Assembly: GCF_026151205.1 (NCBI RefSeq)
Contig: NC_087076.1
Location: forward strand, 10,454,902 to 10,518,901
Length of the DNA stretch: 64,000 bases
Direction of reading: 5' to 3'
Source of the DNA: Bolinopsis microptera
Taxonomy: Eukaryota > Ctenophora > Tentaculata > Lobata > Bolinopsidae
The notes under the pieces were generated by a model that did no database searches, had not been told where the DNA came from, and was given only the letters and a program-made list of their open reading frames with translations. Position numbers and translations under genes: made by a program. Of the stretch, positions 11,184 through 22,117 are shown piece by piece (position 1 is the first letter of the stretch; each line of letters starts with the position of its first letter).

Positions 11184-11511
11184 GGGGGGGTACCAATGGC
11201 ATAAAATGGCATAAATGGCATACGTTTTATGGCATAAATGGAAATTTTTATTGGCCAATTCTCCATTTATGCCATGAATTTAGGTCTTCATATTTGACTT
11301 TAAATTCGCAAATTATTATTAGTACTTGAATAAGAGACATGTTTCATGCTTTATAACGCTTGGAATGATCGTTAAAGATTCATATGACAAATAAATAAAC
11401 TAGAAATGTATTATATCAAAAATGGCATAAATGGCATACGTTTTATGGCATAAATGGAAATTTTTATTGGCCAATTCTCCATTATGCCATTTATGCCATT
11501 GGTACCCCCCC
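11184..11511. mobile_element. 328-bp MITE with 8-bp target duplication (hAT-like)
   Basis: Ends GGGGGGGTACCAATGGCATA and the inverted TATGCCATTGGTACCCCCCC; flanked by AGCCTGCT at 11176-11183 and 11512-11519. An 8-bp duplication is typical of hAT elements. Inside, a block ATGGCATACGTTTTATGGCA occurs twice in direct orientation (near 11215 and 11430). Unit A at about 7410 (TTTTCAGCCTGCTTCTGTATG) shows the uninterrupted target, which confirms the boundaries. Confidence 0.9.
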
Positions 11512-11604
11512 AGCCTGCTGCTGCAGTATGTGTGCCAATACCAAACAAAATTTATTTACCATGATCTTATTTAACATGCAAAGTATAAGTTCACATTATA
11601 TATA

Positions 11605-12481
11605 CCTTACTCGGGAATATTATAGCGGGTTAATTTATGACTGGGAAAATTAATAACCGGGAAAAATATGGCGGAATTTCCCAAAACCCGCCAAATTATC
11701 CCGGTCATGTATTTACCGGTGGCCGACCTTTCAGGTTTTTTTTCAGATGTCAACAAATTTTCAACCGAAATTTCTGTTTTTGTTACTTGTTAAAGAAGTT
11801 ATTTCAATTTACTGTTACTGATATTACTCAGAAATAGAAAAAAAGACACGTCTAGTATTTAAAGGAAAATAAATCTATAGCAATAATAAGTCAAATCTTC
11901 ATTAAAGTGTATTCTCATTCTCATTATCGCTAATGTCCCCTCCATTATCATTATTGATATCCCCCTGCTGCTGACCGTCAAATTCGAAGTTGTATTGTTG
12001 TCTTAACAAGACTTTCATTTTGTCCGCTAATGGGGCTACTGCTCTGAAGGTCAGCCGGAGCTTAATTTCCTGCCCACCGCTTGGTATTGGGGAACGTCTT
12101 GGCTTTGCATCTTCAACTGCTCCAGTAATCAATCCACCGTGGACCATAAAATAGTGGCACAGTTTACTCACTTCGTGGGCAAGAAAAGTGAGAATCACGG
12201 TCCACCCTGACATCTGATTTCTATAACCAAATTGTGATTTTTATAACAAAATTATGGTAGCATCCGCCAATAAAGTTACAGCCCTCCATCCACTGCTTCA
12301 AAAGTCTTCTCTAGCCACATATGAGACTTCAGGTAAAATATGATGATCACCACCCCCTTGGAACCCCATAATCTGAGTCGGCGGGTTTTTTTATGACTGG
12401 TAAAATTTTTGACCGGGAAAAATATGGCGGAATCTTCCAAAACCCACCACTTTATCCCGGTTATAATAATCCCGAGTAAGG
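11605..12481. mobile_element. TA-flanked TIR element, copy 2 (Tc1/mariner-like)
   Basis: 877-bp sister of the element at 9346-10227, with the same CCTTACTCGGG termini and flanking TA. It carries the minus-strand open frame 11902-12213. The unit A sequence near 7495 (TTCACATTATATAATAAA) shows the same neighbourhood without the element, so insertion followed the segmental duplication. Confidence 0.87.
11902..12213 (-). CDS. Open frame carried by TIR element, copy 2
   Basis: A 103-codon frame matching the 100-codon frame in copy 1 except for a few residues near the N-terminus (start MSGWTVILTFLAHEVSKLC) and the loss of two codons. It retains KLRLTFRAVAPLADKM and the acidic tail. Conservation in two copies may reflect recent amplification rather than selection. 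Function unknown. Confidence 0.35.
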   Translation of the reverse strand: MSGWTVILTFLAHEVSKLCHYFMVHGGLITGAVEDAKPRRSPIPSGGQEIKLRLTFRAVAPLADKMKVLLRQQYNFEFDGQQQGDINNDNGGDISDNENENTL

Positions 12482-12485
12482 TATA

Positions 12486-12796
12486 TCTCTACTATAATTC
12501 AGAGAATTATTTATGTCTGTATGTCTGTAAGACCGCCCAGGTGCAAATTAGATGAAAAATAGGAATTTAGGTAACAACCAAAACGTTCCATAGCAACGGT
12601 GTTTTAATCCACACATGCACGTGCAAAGATTGTTTTAACGTCATTTTGATCGGTTTTGTGGTAATTACGTTGTGTTTAAAGTGTTTTATATTTAAATCGG
12701 CTGTATCTTTGGTTGGGATGGATATTTTTTGATGCGATTAAAACTTTCTTTCAAAGAATACTACTAGCTTCGTCCCTGTTACCACGGGCTTTCTAG
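12486..12796 (+). mobile_element. Short Helitron-like element
   Basis: 311-bp insert starting TCTCTACTATAATTC and ending in CTAG, located between A (12485) and T (12797), as expected for Helitrons (5'-TC...CTRR-3', A^T target). Just before the end, CCCTGTTACCACGGG can form a small hairpin, the usual Helitron 3' subterminal structure. A related sequence, TTGGGATGGACG... to CTTTCTAGTATAATAT, occurs at about 43190-43303. No Rep/helicase is encoded. Confidence 0.6.
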
Positions 12797-12834
12797 TATA
12801 ATATATAATAATATAGATATATTATATATTGTTA

Positions 12835-13958
12835 GTCAGCCACAACTGTCAGTAAAACAACGCCTTGACGCCTTGACTATATATATATATGGGGGGGGGG
12901 GGGGGGGGGTAATGACTACCAATGGAGACTTTTGGGGACTAATGGGGACTAAAAATCGTGGGGACTAGAAGTCAACTCGTTGACGTAATTCACCATTTGT
13001 CCCCAGAATTTTTGACAGTTATTTATGGTTTTCAAGTTAGACTGCAGTTAAGCAGGAGCATTATAATTCGAACAATTGAAACAAATCAAATTGGCGGGCA
13101 AACGATCCGTTTCATGATATGTGTAAAACAATACCAATCATCAGTGCCAAATAGAATAATTAATTGTAGCGCTATGACATGTTGCTCCTTTATAAAATAA
13201 TTTTTATCGATCATGAAACATTTTCAAAATTATCAAAATTTACAACAACAACAAAATTCTAAACAGTTTATTATGTCCGTCCAAAATTTAGAATTGTCTA
13301 TGAAGTAAGGAAGTATGACATCTTTGGCTTTTAAAGTTGTATACTGCGTTGGCCTTCGTGTAGTGGTAGAGGAAAATTCTTTACTGAGTTCCGTGAAGCT
13401 GGTAGAATTAGGATCCGTATTTGGGAGTTAATTGTTGATTCTGGTTATCAAACGAGAGTGCTCAACAACGACGAGTCCAAGGAGCATAACTAATAAATAG
13501 TTGTTGCTTTGTTTCAATTGTTCGAATTATAATGCTCCTGCTTAACTGCAGTCGAGCACTCTCTTTTGGGAAACCAAGCAACAACTATTTATTAGTTATG
13601 CTCCTTCGACTCAAATTTTTCTCTACCAACGCAGTATACAACTTTAAAAGCCAAAGATGTCTTACTACCTTACTTCATAGACAATTCTAAATTTTGGACG
13701 GACATAATAAACTGTTTAGAATTTTGTTGTTGTTGTAAATTTTGATAATTTTGAAAATGTTTCATGATCGATAAAAATTATTTTATAAAGGAGCAACATG
13801 TCATAGCGCTACAATTCATTATTCTATTTGGCACTGATGATTGGTATTGTTTTATACATATCATGAAACGGATGGTTTGCCCGCCAATTTGATTTGTTTC
13901 AATTGTTCGAATTGACATTTGAAGTCAACACGTTGTTTTACTGACTGTTGTGGCTGAC
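12835..13958. mobile_element. 1.1-kb foldback element with 287-bp arms
   Basis: The outer ends GTCAGCCACAACTGTCAG (from 12835) and CTGACTGTTGTGGCTGAC (to 13958) form inverted repeats of about 28 bp with one mismatch. The main arms, 13066-13352 and 13626-13912, are near-perfect reverse complements. A nested hairpin (AACTAATAAATAGTTGTTGC near 13490 against CAACAACTATTTATTAGTT near 13580) lies in the loop, and GACTGCAGTTAAGCAGGAGC near 13040 is repeated inverted near 13545. A G homopolymer lies at about 12891-12909. The open frame 12958-13200 is a by-product. Confidence 0.82.
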
Positions 13959-14549
13959 CAAAAAAATATTATATATGTATATATTATTATATATATGAGC
14001 GTAACAAAGTAAACGATGTTATCGTCAAACTAAAAGTTTCATGGATGTGTGAACAACAATCTTCAGTGACACGCTTATAGTATGCTCCTAGCCATTAGTT
14101 GAGCACTTTGCTAAATGAGAAAGAAACGCCGTTGTATATATATTATATATATATAATATGTTATAACAATCATCGTGTATCCATCGCAAAAATGTGAATT
14201 TAAAAATCAAACAAACAGTGTAAAAATGTGAAAATCAAGTAAAAAAACTCTTCATACTAAAAATCATGACATTAAGAAATAACATAATTTTGGTGCGATA
14301 CACTCAAGCATATTATGAAGATATAAAGGTTTTGCTTGATCACAACATCAGATCACAATAATTAATAAATGTTAAAACTTAATACAATTATATCAAGTCT
14401 ATATCAATCAATGAAAATTTTATTAAGAATGTAATACATACTCCATGAAGAGATGCCTGTATTTTAATTATGATTTTCATACAGATAATATTGATAAAGC
14501 GAACAAAATTAATAATAGCCGGAACTTACTATAGGGCTAGGAATTCCCC
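13959..14549. other. AT-rich spacer and GPCR 3 downstream flank
   Basis: 13959-14165 is AT-rich with several TATATA runs and one copy of GCGTAACAAAGTAAACGATG, the arm of the hairpin at 42260-42334. From about 14170 the sequence matches 7510-8000, the 3' flank of GPCR 2. No gene. Confidence 0.55.
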
Positions 14550-15617
14550 TCATTCCATGTCACTCTCAGAGTCCATTGTCGCAGAATGCAGAGCAGAAGG
14601 ATTGGTTACAGCACCACCAGCATAGGCAAAGTCAATGTCAGGGGCCTGATCATTTGAAGCACTAGATATTTGACGTTTTTGGGACGAGCTTCTTCTCCAA
14701 GAGATAATACCTTCCCAGACATTGCAGGGATGCAGTTGCAGGAGGGTTTCTTTGTTCATGAAGTACAACATTGCATTGCAGAAGCCCCACAGGGGGAAAA
14801 CAATTGAGTGGCACAAGAACAGCCCAAATACAGGGTGTCCTTCATTGACCCAGTTTTGTATGCGATTTGCAGTGACCGGGATAGCTAGAATAAAATTCAC
14901 TAGCGGGTAGAGCATCAGTGGATAAATGTACTTCTTGAAGCGCCTCTTTGTTTCTTCTACTTCTGGATTGGACGAGGACATTCCTTGAAAACGTCTGAGC
15001 AGCCTCCTAACACGAACTACAACAATGGTAAAACAAACAATTTCAATTGAAACACAACACCAAACCCAGATGTAGAAGCAACCTAACCTTAGCTCATCTT
15101 CGTAGTGTGTTACACCTTTAATCCAGCACCATACTCCCGCAGAACCATAATGATGACCAGGAATAGGTATGATGCTGAAGCAAAATGACAATCCCCAGGT
15201 TACAACGTGAAATAGGAGCTCCAAGCACTTGGGCCTAGTCTGATTAAATGTGAAGACCAGCAAATGAACTACAATGCAAAGAATGATGAGCCTCTGAGAG
15301 AGTGTGCCCCAATTCATGAAGAATGCAGCAACTTCACAGGGAATACTGATATCATCTATATTTGGGTACACTGAAGCGGCAGAGATAACAAATGTAGGAA
15401 GTAACAGATACATTATCAGCCTTTGGGTAAACCGAGTGTATTTTTTATACACTATTATGATAAATAGCACTAAGAAACATCCCAGTGCTGAGAGGGCAGC
15501 TGAAGTTGTTCTGGCATAAAAAATTGCTCTGCATTTTGGATCGCTGCTGTGAGCTTGATTTACTCCTTCTTTTTCACAAGCAATGAGCCAATTGTTTGGA
15601 GCTTCAGTTCCTTTCAT
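14550..15617 (-). CDS. cAMP-receptor-like 7TM receptor 3
   Basis: 355-aa duplicate of receptor 2 with the same AGVWCWIKGVTHYEDELR, YPLVNFILAIPVTANRIQN and FPLWGFCNAMLYFMN motifs and C-terminal ALHSATMDSESDME. About 30 substitutions separate the two. Five fall within the eleven residues from the end of TM2 to the TM3 cysteine (YPNIDDISIPC here, YPYISDSTISC in receptor 2). The frame is intact, the start ATG (15617) is preceded by the same TGCAG acceptor-like site 12 bp upstream, and the long 3' flank is full of transposons. Probably functional; ligand unknown. Confidence 0.88.
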   Translation of the reverse strand: MKGTEAPNNWLIACEKEGVNQAHSSDPKCRAIFYARTTSAALSALGCFLVLFIIIVYKKYTRFTQRLIMYLLLPTFVISAASVYPNIDDISIPCEVAAFFMNWGTLSQRLIILCIVVHLLVFTFNQTRPKCLELLFHVVTWGLSFCFSIIPIPGHHYGSAGVWCWIKGVTHYEDELRLGCFYIWVWCCVSIEIVCFTIVVVRVRRLLRRFQGMSSSNPEVEETKRRFKKYIYPLMLYPLVNFILAIPVTANRIQNWVNEGHPVFGLFLCHSIVFPLWGFCNAMLYFMNKETLLQLHPCNVWEGIISWRRSSSQKRQISSASNDQAPDIDFAYAGGAVTNPSALHSATMDSESDME

Positions 15618-15705
15618 GTCATTAACTAACCTGCAGTGGAGTTACTATGAATCACCTATTTACTACATTGAATAAAAATCACAAAATTCTAACAATTTGA
15701 ATATA

Positions 15706-15879
15706 AGGGGGCGTTCACATATAATTATATAATCACTGAGGGGAATCTGGAGAGAGGGGGTTTATGAATGATAACGCTGTTGTAATTTTAGCTTTTTAGC
15801 ACAAAAGCCATTCATGTATTTAAACTGATTACGGAGAGGGTTGGCCAATAAGTGATTACGTAATATTATGTGAGCACCA
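15706..15879. mobile_element. GTTCACAT-type MITE
   Basis: About 174 bp. The left end GGGGCGTTCACATATAATTA and right end GATTACGTAATATTATGTGA are imperfect inverted repeats around a GGGGGTTTATGAATGATAAC core. Same family as 9191-9322. Confidence 0.65.
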
Positions 15880-16678
15880 ATTTTGTCTATAGACACTAAC
15901 TAGACAGTGATACAAGTAAAATTGAAAACTCGAAATATTTCAATTGTAAACCCAAACTATAAATTCAAGTTAGTTTATTCAGCATTGTCATGCAAATTGT
16001 TGCATTTTTAAATATCCAAAACGTTTTAATACATTTTTACCATACCAATCAAAATTGGCTGTAATAAGCTAAGATCTAGACAGCAAATTAAAATGAATTA
16101 ATTGCATTATCACCTACTTTGATTTGATGTAGTTACTATTTAAAGCTAAATTCATGCATTAAACAGTGTATGATTAGTAAGTCACCTGCTTATCTATTCA
16201 GGGATACCATCTATTTAACATTACAATCAGGTATTATCTGGTTAGCAGGAACTAAAAACAAAAATGACAACCGAATCATTTTCATTACACACATATTCAT
16301 AAGGCAGCATCATAATATATATTTACACACATAAGCTTTCAAAGCTTTTCATATTAAAATGTGATTTGAATTATTCAATAAGTTATTATATCAGATTTCA
16401 CTAAAATTTGAATCCGCATGCATACTGGATCTAGAAAAAAAGTAATGTTCAGTTACAGTATATATCAACTTTAAATTTTAGCACTAAAATGGCTAAACGT
16501 TTTGTGCAAAATTGGACTTAGAGTGTCATTATATTATTGAAAATACCTTAAAAACGAAAAACTCGTCAAAAATACTGAATCAAGGCAAACATGTCTAAAT
16601 GTCGAATAAAAGCATGCACAATGCACATGCACTTGAGTAAATGACGTCTATGGGAGATGTATTAGGTAATCCTGAGCT
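15880..16678. other. Intergenic
   Basis: AT-rich, no gene or repeat recognised between the MITE and the TMEM167B stop codon. The 3' UTR of TMEM167B presumably occupies part of it. Confidence 0.45.
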
Positions 16679-17176
16679 CTATCTCAGAATCAGAAGATAT
16701 ACTGCCATAGTGACACATGCTGTAGATACTCCCCAATGTAGTCTTGTTCCAATAATCGATGCTGTAAATTTTTACGTTATAATAACACTCAAAATGAAAG
16801 CCAATTCTTAAAAATTTCAATTTAACATGCCATGAAGTAAAGACTGAAATCTTGTATTTATTCCTTGATAATATTTGACAGTTGATTTTAAATACAGTTA
16901 ATTATTAGTTGTGCTTACCTTTATATAATGCTCCAAATATTCCATTCTTTTCTGATAGAAATATCTGTCTTAGCCTAGGAACAGTTCTAATGTATGCACA
17001 AGTACAGATCACCAATAATATAAACACCACCACCCCTTCAAAGGAATACACTGAAAAAAGTTGTCAAGTTAAACTATAGTTTTAAATTCATTAGTCAGGT
17101 CTCATTATATTAACACTTATAATAATCAAAAATTACAACCAGTATTGATTCAGAAGGTTCGCTTACCATTGACCAT
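16679..17176 (-). CDS. TMEM167B: TMEM167B (Kish-B) small membrane protein, 3 exons
   Basis: Complete 74-aa Kish-family protein, a two-TM protein of the secretory pathway (Kish is required for secretion in flies). Exons on the minus strand: 17176-17167 (ATG GTC AAT G), 17050-16919, and 16761-16679. Each junction has GT-AG (GTAAGC donors; acceptors TTTTTTCAG and AATTTACAG) and every phase fits (10 + 132 + 83 = 225 nt, 75 codons with stop). The protein begins [16 protein letters not shown], continues [15 protein letters not shown] and [14 protein letters not shown], and ends with the second [22 protein letters not shown]. Length and motifs match human TMEM167B (74 aa) rather than TMEM167A. The gene is too fragmented to appear as an open frame. 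Confidence 0.93.
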
Positions 17177-18370
17177 TCTGTTTTCACAATTAACTTTTTA
17201 CTCCCAACTTTATGTATTATCTTGTCTCTACTCTTCGATAAACTATCGGCACATCACTAAATAAGGGTCAATGTGTCAATTGTTAAATGAGATGTTAGTA
17301 ACCCAGAGGCGGCTATTGAGGGTGTCTAGGCGTCTGTGGACGCCCTAAAATTATTATCTGATGGCTGGTGATTGAAAATAGAAATAGTTATTAGTAATAG
17401 TAGTCGGAAATATCTAAAGGCAATATAAAGCTCTTTATTCACTCAAACGTTCGAATGTAAGCGCATGCATGATCTTTGTGAAATTTTGTGTTGTAGGGTG
17501 TCCAATCCTCGTTTTGACAACTAAGCCGTGCAGTTTTAACACATAGTTAATTATTATAAACGGTACAAAGCACATCAAGCGCATCCACTACAGGTAATTT
17601 ATATAATTTGATCGTCCAGGACACCTTGCAATTTGAACTATTGACTGCTATGATACTGCGCAGCTGAGATCGTACACGTGTGGTGTCCTGTTTCACCCAT
17701 GTTATAAGTTTTTGTTTTTGTTTGCTGTCGCCTGTGATACATTACATACACGAGGCCCTGTGTGTAACTGTAATGTACTTTGGAATAATTTAATTAATTA
17801 ATTAACTCTCTGCTATGGTAATGGTATTATATATATATATATATAATATGGTATATTGTATGCAGTCATCGGTGAATAGACATCAGCAGTTTAGGGGGAG
17901 CTTGGGGCGGCCCCTGTTGAGCGAAATAAGAGGATGAAATAATTGGTTGGGGTCGGGTTGGGGCTGGGGGCCAACCCATCGCTGGCCGCTGCCCAGCAGT
18001 TGACCAAAATTTGAAGAATGAATGAGCAAAATTATACATTACAATTACTAAAAATTGCACATTCAACCAGGTCAACTTTCAAAAGGACAAATTTCAAAAA
18101 GTCAAATTCGTGATCTTTCAGAAGGGCCTCCTTATTTAATCCTCAGTCACGAATCCCCAATTATATTTATACCCAATTATTCGTCAAAGTCGATCACGAA
18201 GCATGCTAAATCACTCTACACTCGGTCTTCAAGATTAATCTAAAAGGGCCCCGACTGTTGAAACCAATTTGAATCGAAGTAGTTTCGGACGCTGATTCCG
18301 AACAAGCATTCGCACTTTTTTCAGTGCGATGGAGGTTGCATAAATTACTCAACTCAAATAGAAATTTGTT
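17177..18370. other. Intergenic with AT microsatellite and repeat remnants
   Basis: An (AT)n stretch lies near 17828-17845. From about 18130 to 18320 a sequence resembles, in inverse orientation, 48050-48190 (shared word CGCTGATTCCGAA / TTCGGAATCAGCG and the flanking ACTCGGTCTTCAAGAT type sequence), marking a dispersed repeat that accompanies the GC-rich hairpin modules at both loci. No gene recognised. Confidence 0.5.
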
Positions 18371-18463
18371 GTATCACGTTTTGACCCCCATTGTCGTTTC
18401 ACTAAGCGTTTCTACGTTACAGGGGGAGCCGCGCACTCGTGCGCAGTGGGTCATACAACGTAT
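18371..18463 (+). repeat. GC-hairpin module (diverged copy)
   Basis: Member of a five-copy family running from GTATCACGTT through AGGGGGAGCCGCGCAC to GGGTCATACAACGTAT. Its central GCCGCGCAC / GTGCGC arms form a stem-loop. Other copies: 20023-20110, 20730-20816 (inverted), 21364-21462, 48501-48596 (inverted). Confidence 0.65.
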
Positions 18464-18751
18464 TAAATTGGCTGATTACGTAATATGTGTGATATTTGTG
18501 AACGACCCCTTACTATTTAGGTGATCTAACTAGAGCCCTCGCGTTTGCAGTTTAACGGGTAATATACTCGTAAAATATTTATTCAACATATTAAATATAT
18601 TCCAACATGCAACATCCAAGACCGTCGACGAGTCCAACTCACGTAGTAGTAGTACGCATAGACACATGGCTATGTGAACTAGTCCATTACTCGCTACTCT
18701 CACTTTGCACTAGCGCGATGCGTTACTGGACCGCGCCACGCATCCAATATT

Positions 18752-19903
18752 CTGCCGTTTTCTCAGAAAAGGCAGTAAGTCCAATTTTTCGAAATATGAC
18801 AATATTGGTATCAAAAATTTCAGTGGAAAATTCTCTACAACATGAGCTACATATTAATGTATAGAAACATTGTTGCATGCAATTTCTAAGGAAGTAAGTC
18901 CCAGTTGAGAAACATTATGTTCGGTTTTGGCCAATTATTTTCTGAGAGAAGGACGTAAGTCCGGACTTACTGCCTTTTCTGAGAAAATCTTGAAAATCTT
19001 CTGAGATAAGGAAGTAATTCCGTGGACTTACTGCCTTTTCTGAGATAAATTATCTGTGATAGGAAGAAGTAGCTGGACTTACTTCCTATAAAAGCATGCT
19101 AAAAGCGGAATTTTAGAAAGCGATTTCCCAAAAAGAACATAACTTTACTGCCGATTGATATTTTCGCTTGAAATTTTCAGAATCGATGTATAATTACATT
19201 TCAACTTTACTTAAGTGATCAAAATTTTCATTTAGGCCTCAAAAAAAATTTGATGGCCGATTTTCAAAAACGCCGGATGTATTTTATTTGCAAAACATAA
19301 ACATTGGAGCAGTTATTGAGCTGTTATAATCGCAGAGAATGTTTAGTTTAGGAATATCTTTTAGATCAAGTTCATTTTCATCAAAATATCGATAAGATAT
19401 CATTTAATGCACTGAAATCTTTCAAAATTGGCGAGTTTGCCTAAATAAGGGCATACTACTATTCAAAAACATTTATTATATGATATGGAGCGATTTAGAT
19501 TTACCTAATTGTTTATATTTGACAATATAATCCAAAATACATAGATCCAAACCTCAAAAATTTAGTAAAAAGCTTGGACTTACTTCCTTCTCAGAAAAAT
19601 ATTGAACAGAGATTTTTCTCAGAAAAGGAAGTAAGTCCAAGTTTTCTCAGAAAAGGCAGTAAGTCCATCCAGTATGAAAAATAAGCTCGATTATTTGGCA
19701 TAAAAATGGTTATATCTAAGCTTATGGACGGCTCAAAGCTTTAATTTTTTTGACAAATTAAAATTTGACTAATTATTGATAACTCAACGTGTTTACTTTT
19801 GATCTTACGCAAAAAGTAAACGGAGAAAAAACCATAAACGCAAAAGTCGCAATATCTCGAAATGGCAAATATGGACTTACTGCCTTTTCTGAGAAAACGG
19901 CAG
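18752..19903. mobile_element. 1.15-kb TIR element, copy 2
   Basis: Nearly identical to 3469-4600, about 20 bp longer because of an insertion near 19220. Same CTGCCGTTTTCTCAGAAAAG ends. Flanked by TATT at 18748-18751 and 19904-19907, a target duplication different from copy 1, so the copies inserted independently. The interior repeats GGCAGTAAGTCC in both orientations. No coding capacity; short frames at 19741-20009 are by-products. Confidence 0.9.
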
Positions 19904-19907
19904 TATT

Positions 19908-20001
19908 GACACACGCTGCAACCCCTTTTGATCGCGCGCGAAGCGCGCGCGGCCGGCCGGCGTGCACGCTTCGCGTGCACGAGAGGTATACAACGTGTAG
20001 C
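19908..20001 (+). repeat. GACACACGCTGCAACCCC hairpin module
   Basis: Starts GACACACGCTGCAACCCCTT, then GCGCGC-GAA-GCGCGC and CGTGCACGC-TTC-GCGTGCACG hairpins, then GAGAGGTATACAACGTGTAG. A second copy lies at 48329-48407 without the first hairpin. In both places it is followed by a GTATCACGTTG-type module, so the two form a composite unit. Confidence 0.75.
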
Positions 20002-20022
20002 AAATCCAATAATGTTTCTCTT

Positions 20023-20110
20023 GTATCACGTTGCGACCCTCACGGTCGTTTCACTGACGATACAGGGGGAGCCGCGCACTTCGTGCGCGGCGGGTCATAC
20101 AACGTATGAC
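20023..20110 (+). repeat. GC-hairpin module
   Basis: Best-preserved copy: GTATCACGTTGCGACCC, TCGTTTCACTGACGATACAG, GCCGCGCAC-TTC-GTGCGCGGC hairpin (9-bp stem, TTC loop), then GGGTCATACAACGTATGAC. The last 15 bases form a second small hairpin. Confidence 0.75.
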
Positions 20111-20729
20111 CCATGCTTCTCGCAACCACTTCGTTAGATCGGCAATATGCTCCACTAGGCCTCGCCGAGCTGTGTAGAATTTAACGGGTGATACTCGTAA
20201 AATATCTGTTCCGTATATTGGACCGTCGACGAGTCCAACTCGGCGCGCGTCCTGGTAGGTTGTAAACCTACAATGTAGAATTGACACCGTCAATTAAAGT
20301 TCGGTGAAGCTGCTTAGGGGCCCGGCCATCAATTTAGGTTACTGGGCCGCGCTCAGCCTGTCATTCCGACTAATCTCTATTATATTTTGGTTGTTTATGA
20401 ACATGATAGCCTGAGCTCCCCAGGTACCTAACTATTGAGGACGTCCACCAAAATCCTAAATTTTCAGCTAGACCACCCCTACCCCTGCTCTGACCACAAA
20501 CCAGACAGAGGCCACAAGGGTGCCATAGTGCAAAGAAACTGCTGCTAACTGCTACTAACTGCTGCTGTCGCGCGCCATTTGCAGGAGTCAGCAGCAGTTT
20601 CATTGGACTATGGCACTTCACATAGCCATGTGCCTACGCGTACTGCGTGACGCGCTTGTTTCACTTTGACGCGCTTGTTTCACTTTGCCGCCTCCGGCGG
20701 TCGCGCGCTACTGCAAGCGAGAGGGCTTT

Positions 20730-20816
20730 GTCATACGTTGTATGACCCACCGCGCACGACGTGCGCGGCTCCCCTCGTATCGTCAGGTGAAACGTGGGGG
20801 GTCGCAACGTGATACA
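20730..20816 (-). repeat. GC-hairpin module (inverted)
   Basis: Reverse-complement copy: GTCATACGTTGTATGACCC, then CGCGCACGACGTGCGCGG (loop changed), then CAACGTGATAC. Confidence 0.7.
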
Positions 20817-21363
20817 AAGAGGGCTCTGGTTAGAGCAACTATGGCACCCCTGTGGCAGAGCCCTTCGATCATACAGTACGATCGTGGATACATGGCTATA
20901 TGAACTTTTCTCCAGCTGTGCTGTCCGAATTTTCAAAACCACCCGCTCTCACGGACATCTGGATTTTAATTCCAGGCTACTTATAAGAGTACAAATCTGA
21001 AATAAAACCAACTCAAATTTATTGTTAATCATAAGTTAATGAAATTTAACATTATAAGAGTTAAAATAAAATTCAAAAAGTTGAAATAAATTTAACTTTT
21101 TCGTTTATTCTGCCAAAATTTCTTACCTGGGGACCTCTTGTAGCGCGATGCGTTACTGTGCCGCGCCGCGCACTTAATAAGGCTTCTCTGGCTAGATCGG
21201 CGAGATGCGCTACTGTGCCGCGCCGAGCTGCCATGAATTGACATCGTCAATTAAGGGGACCTCAGGCTATTATGTTCATAAATAGAGATTCGGTGGAATG
21301 ACAGGCTGAGCGCGGCCCAGTAAAAAATTTCTGGACGTCCGGATTTTAAGAAACCACCCCCTG

Positions 21364-21462
21364 TGATCCCCATTGTCGTTTCACTATAGTGTAGACCCCT
21401 GTAGAGTTTCAACGATACAGGGGGAGCCGCGCTCGTGCGCGGCGGGTCATACAACGTATGAC
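21364..21462 (+). repeat. GC-hairpin module (with internal insert)
   Basis: Direct copy with about 25 extra bases between TCGTTTCACTATAG and ACGATACAGGGGG. The hairpin is shortened to GCCGCGCTCGTGCGCGGC. Ends GGGTCATACAACGTATGAC. Confidence 0.65.
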
Positions 21463-22117
21463 AACCTCCCCCAGCCCCCTGTCCGAAATTCCAAAACCAC
21501 CATGCACCCCTCCCTATTTGCCTTGCTCTATCCAGAGCCCTTGCAGTAGCATGCGCCCGCCTACCTTTACTTGTGTGTGTTGTGAAATTGAAACAAGCGC
21601 GCCCAAGCACATGGTTAGGTTAATTGACGATATCAATTCATCTCAGCTCGGCGCGGTACAGTAGTGCATCTCGCCGATCTAGAGATGTCGCTGTGAGAAG
21701 CCTCATTGAGTGCGCGGCGCGGCACAGTAACGCATCGCGCTACAAATGGTTAGGTGAACTTTTTGCCGGACGTCCTTGTGCTGTAGTATATTAACATACA
21801 TATTGCAATTGTATCATGTACTTCGGCTTAGATGGTCAAGTGGATGGTCCCTTAGCAAGTTAAAGCATTGCTACATTGCTCTAATATAACTAGAGCCCTC
21901 GCGTGCCACGTAGTACACGAAGACTCATGGTTATAATTATGTGAAATTGCTATACGTTCCATTGTCCATACATTTTCTTTATGCTCTACCCATGTGCCTT
22001 CGCGTACTACCAACTACGTGACGCGCTTGTTTCGGAAGACACATGGGTTATGAGTGGACACATCCTAATCCCGTGCGCGAGAAGAGCAAATTGTGTCAAA
22101 CTTAGCAGTGTTTAACT

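Larger units (their letters stand above)
10545..15860. repeat. Segmental duplication unit B (with GPCR 3)
   Basis: Second copy of the segment seen at 7175-9310, expanded from about 2.1 kb to about 5.3 kb by inserted elements (11184-11511, 11605-12481, 12486-12796, 12835-13958 and an AT-rich stretch to about 14165). Each piece of the ancestral sequence can be followed between insertions by comparison with unit A. Confidence 0.82.

Noticed and set aside
12958-13200. 80-codon frame in the foldback element
   Set aside because: It lies across the arm of the inverted repeat, and the other arm does not preserve it.
20180-20250. Possible hammerhead-type ribozyme in the ACCGTCGACGAGTCC repeat
   Set aside because: The CUGANGA core is not matched (the order reads TCGACGA) and no GAAA segment follows.
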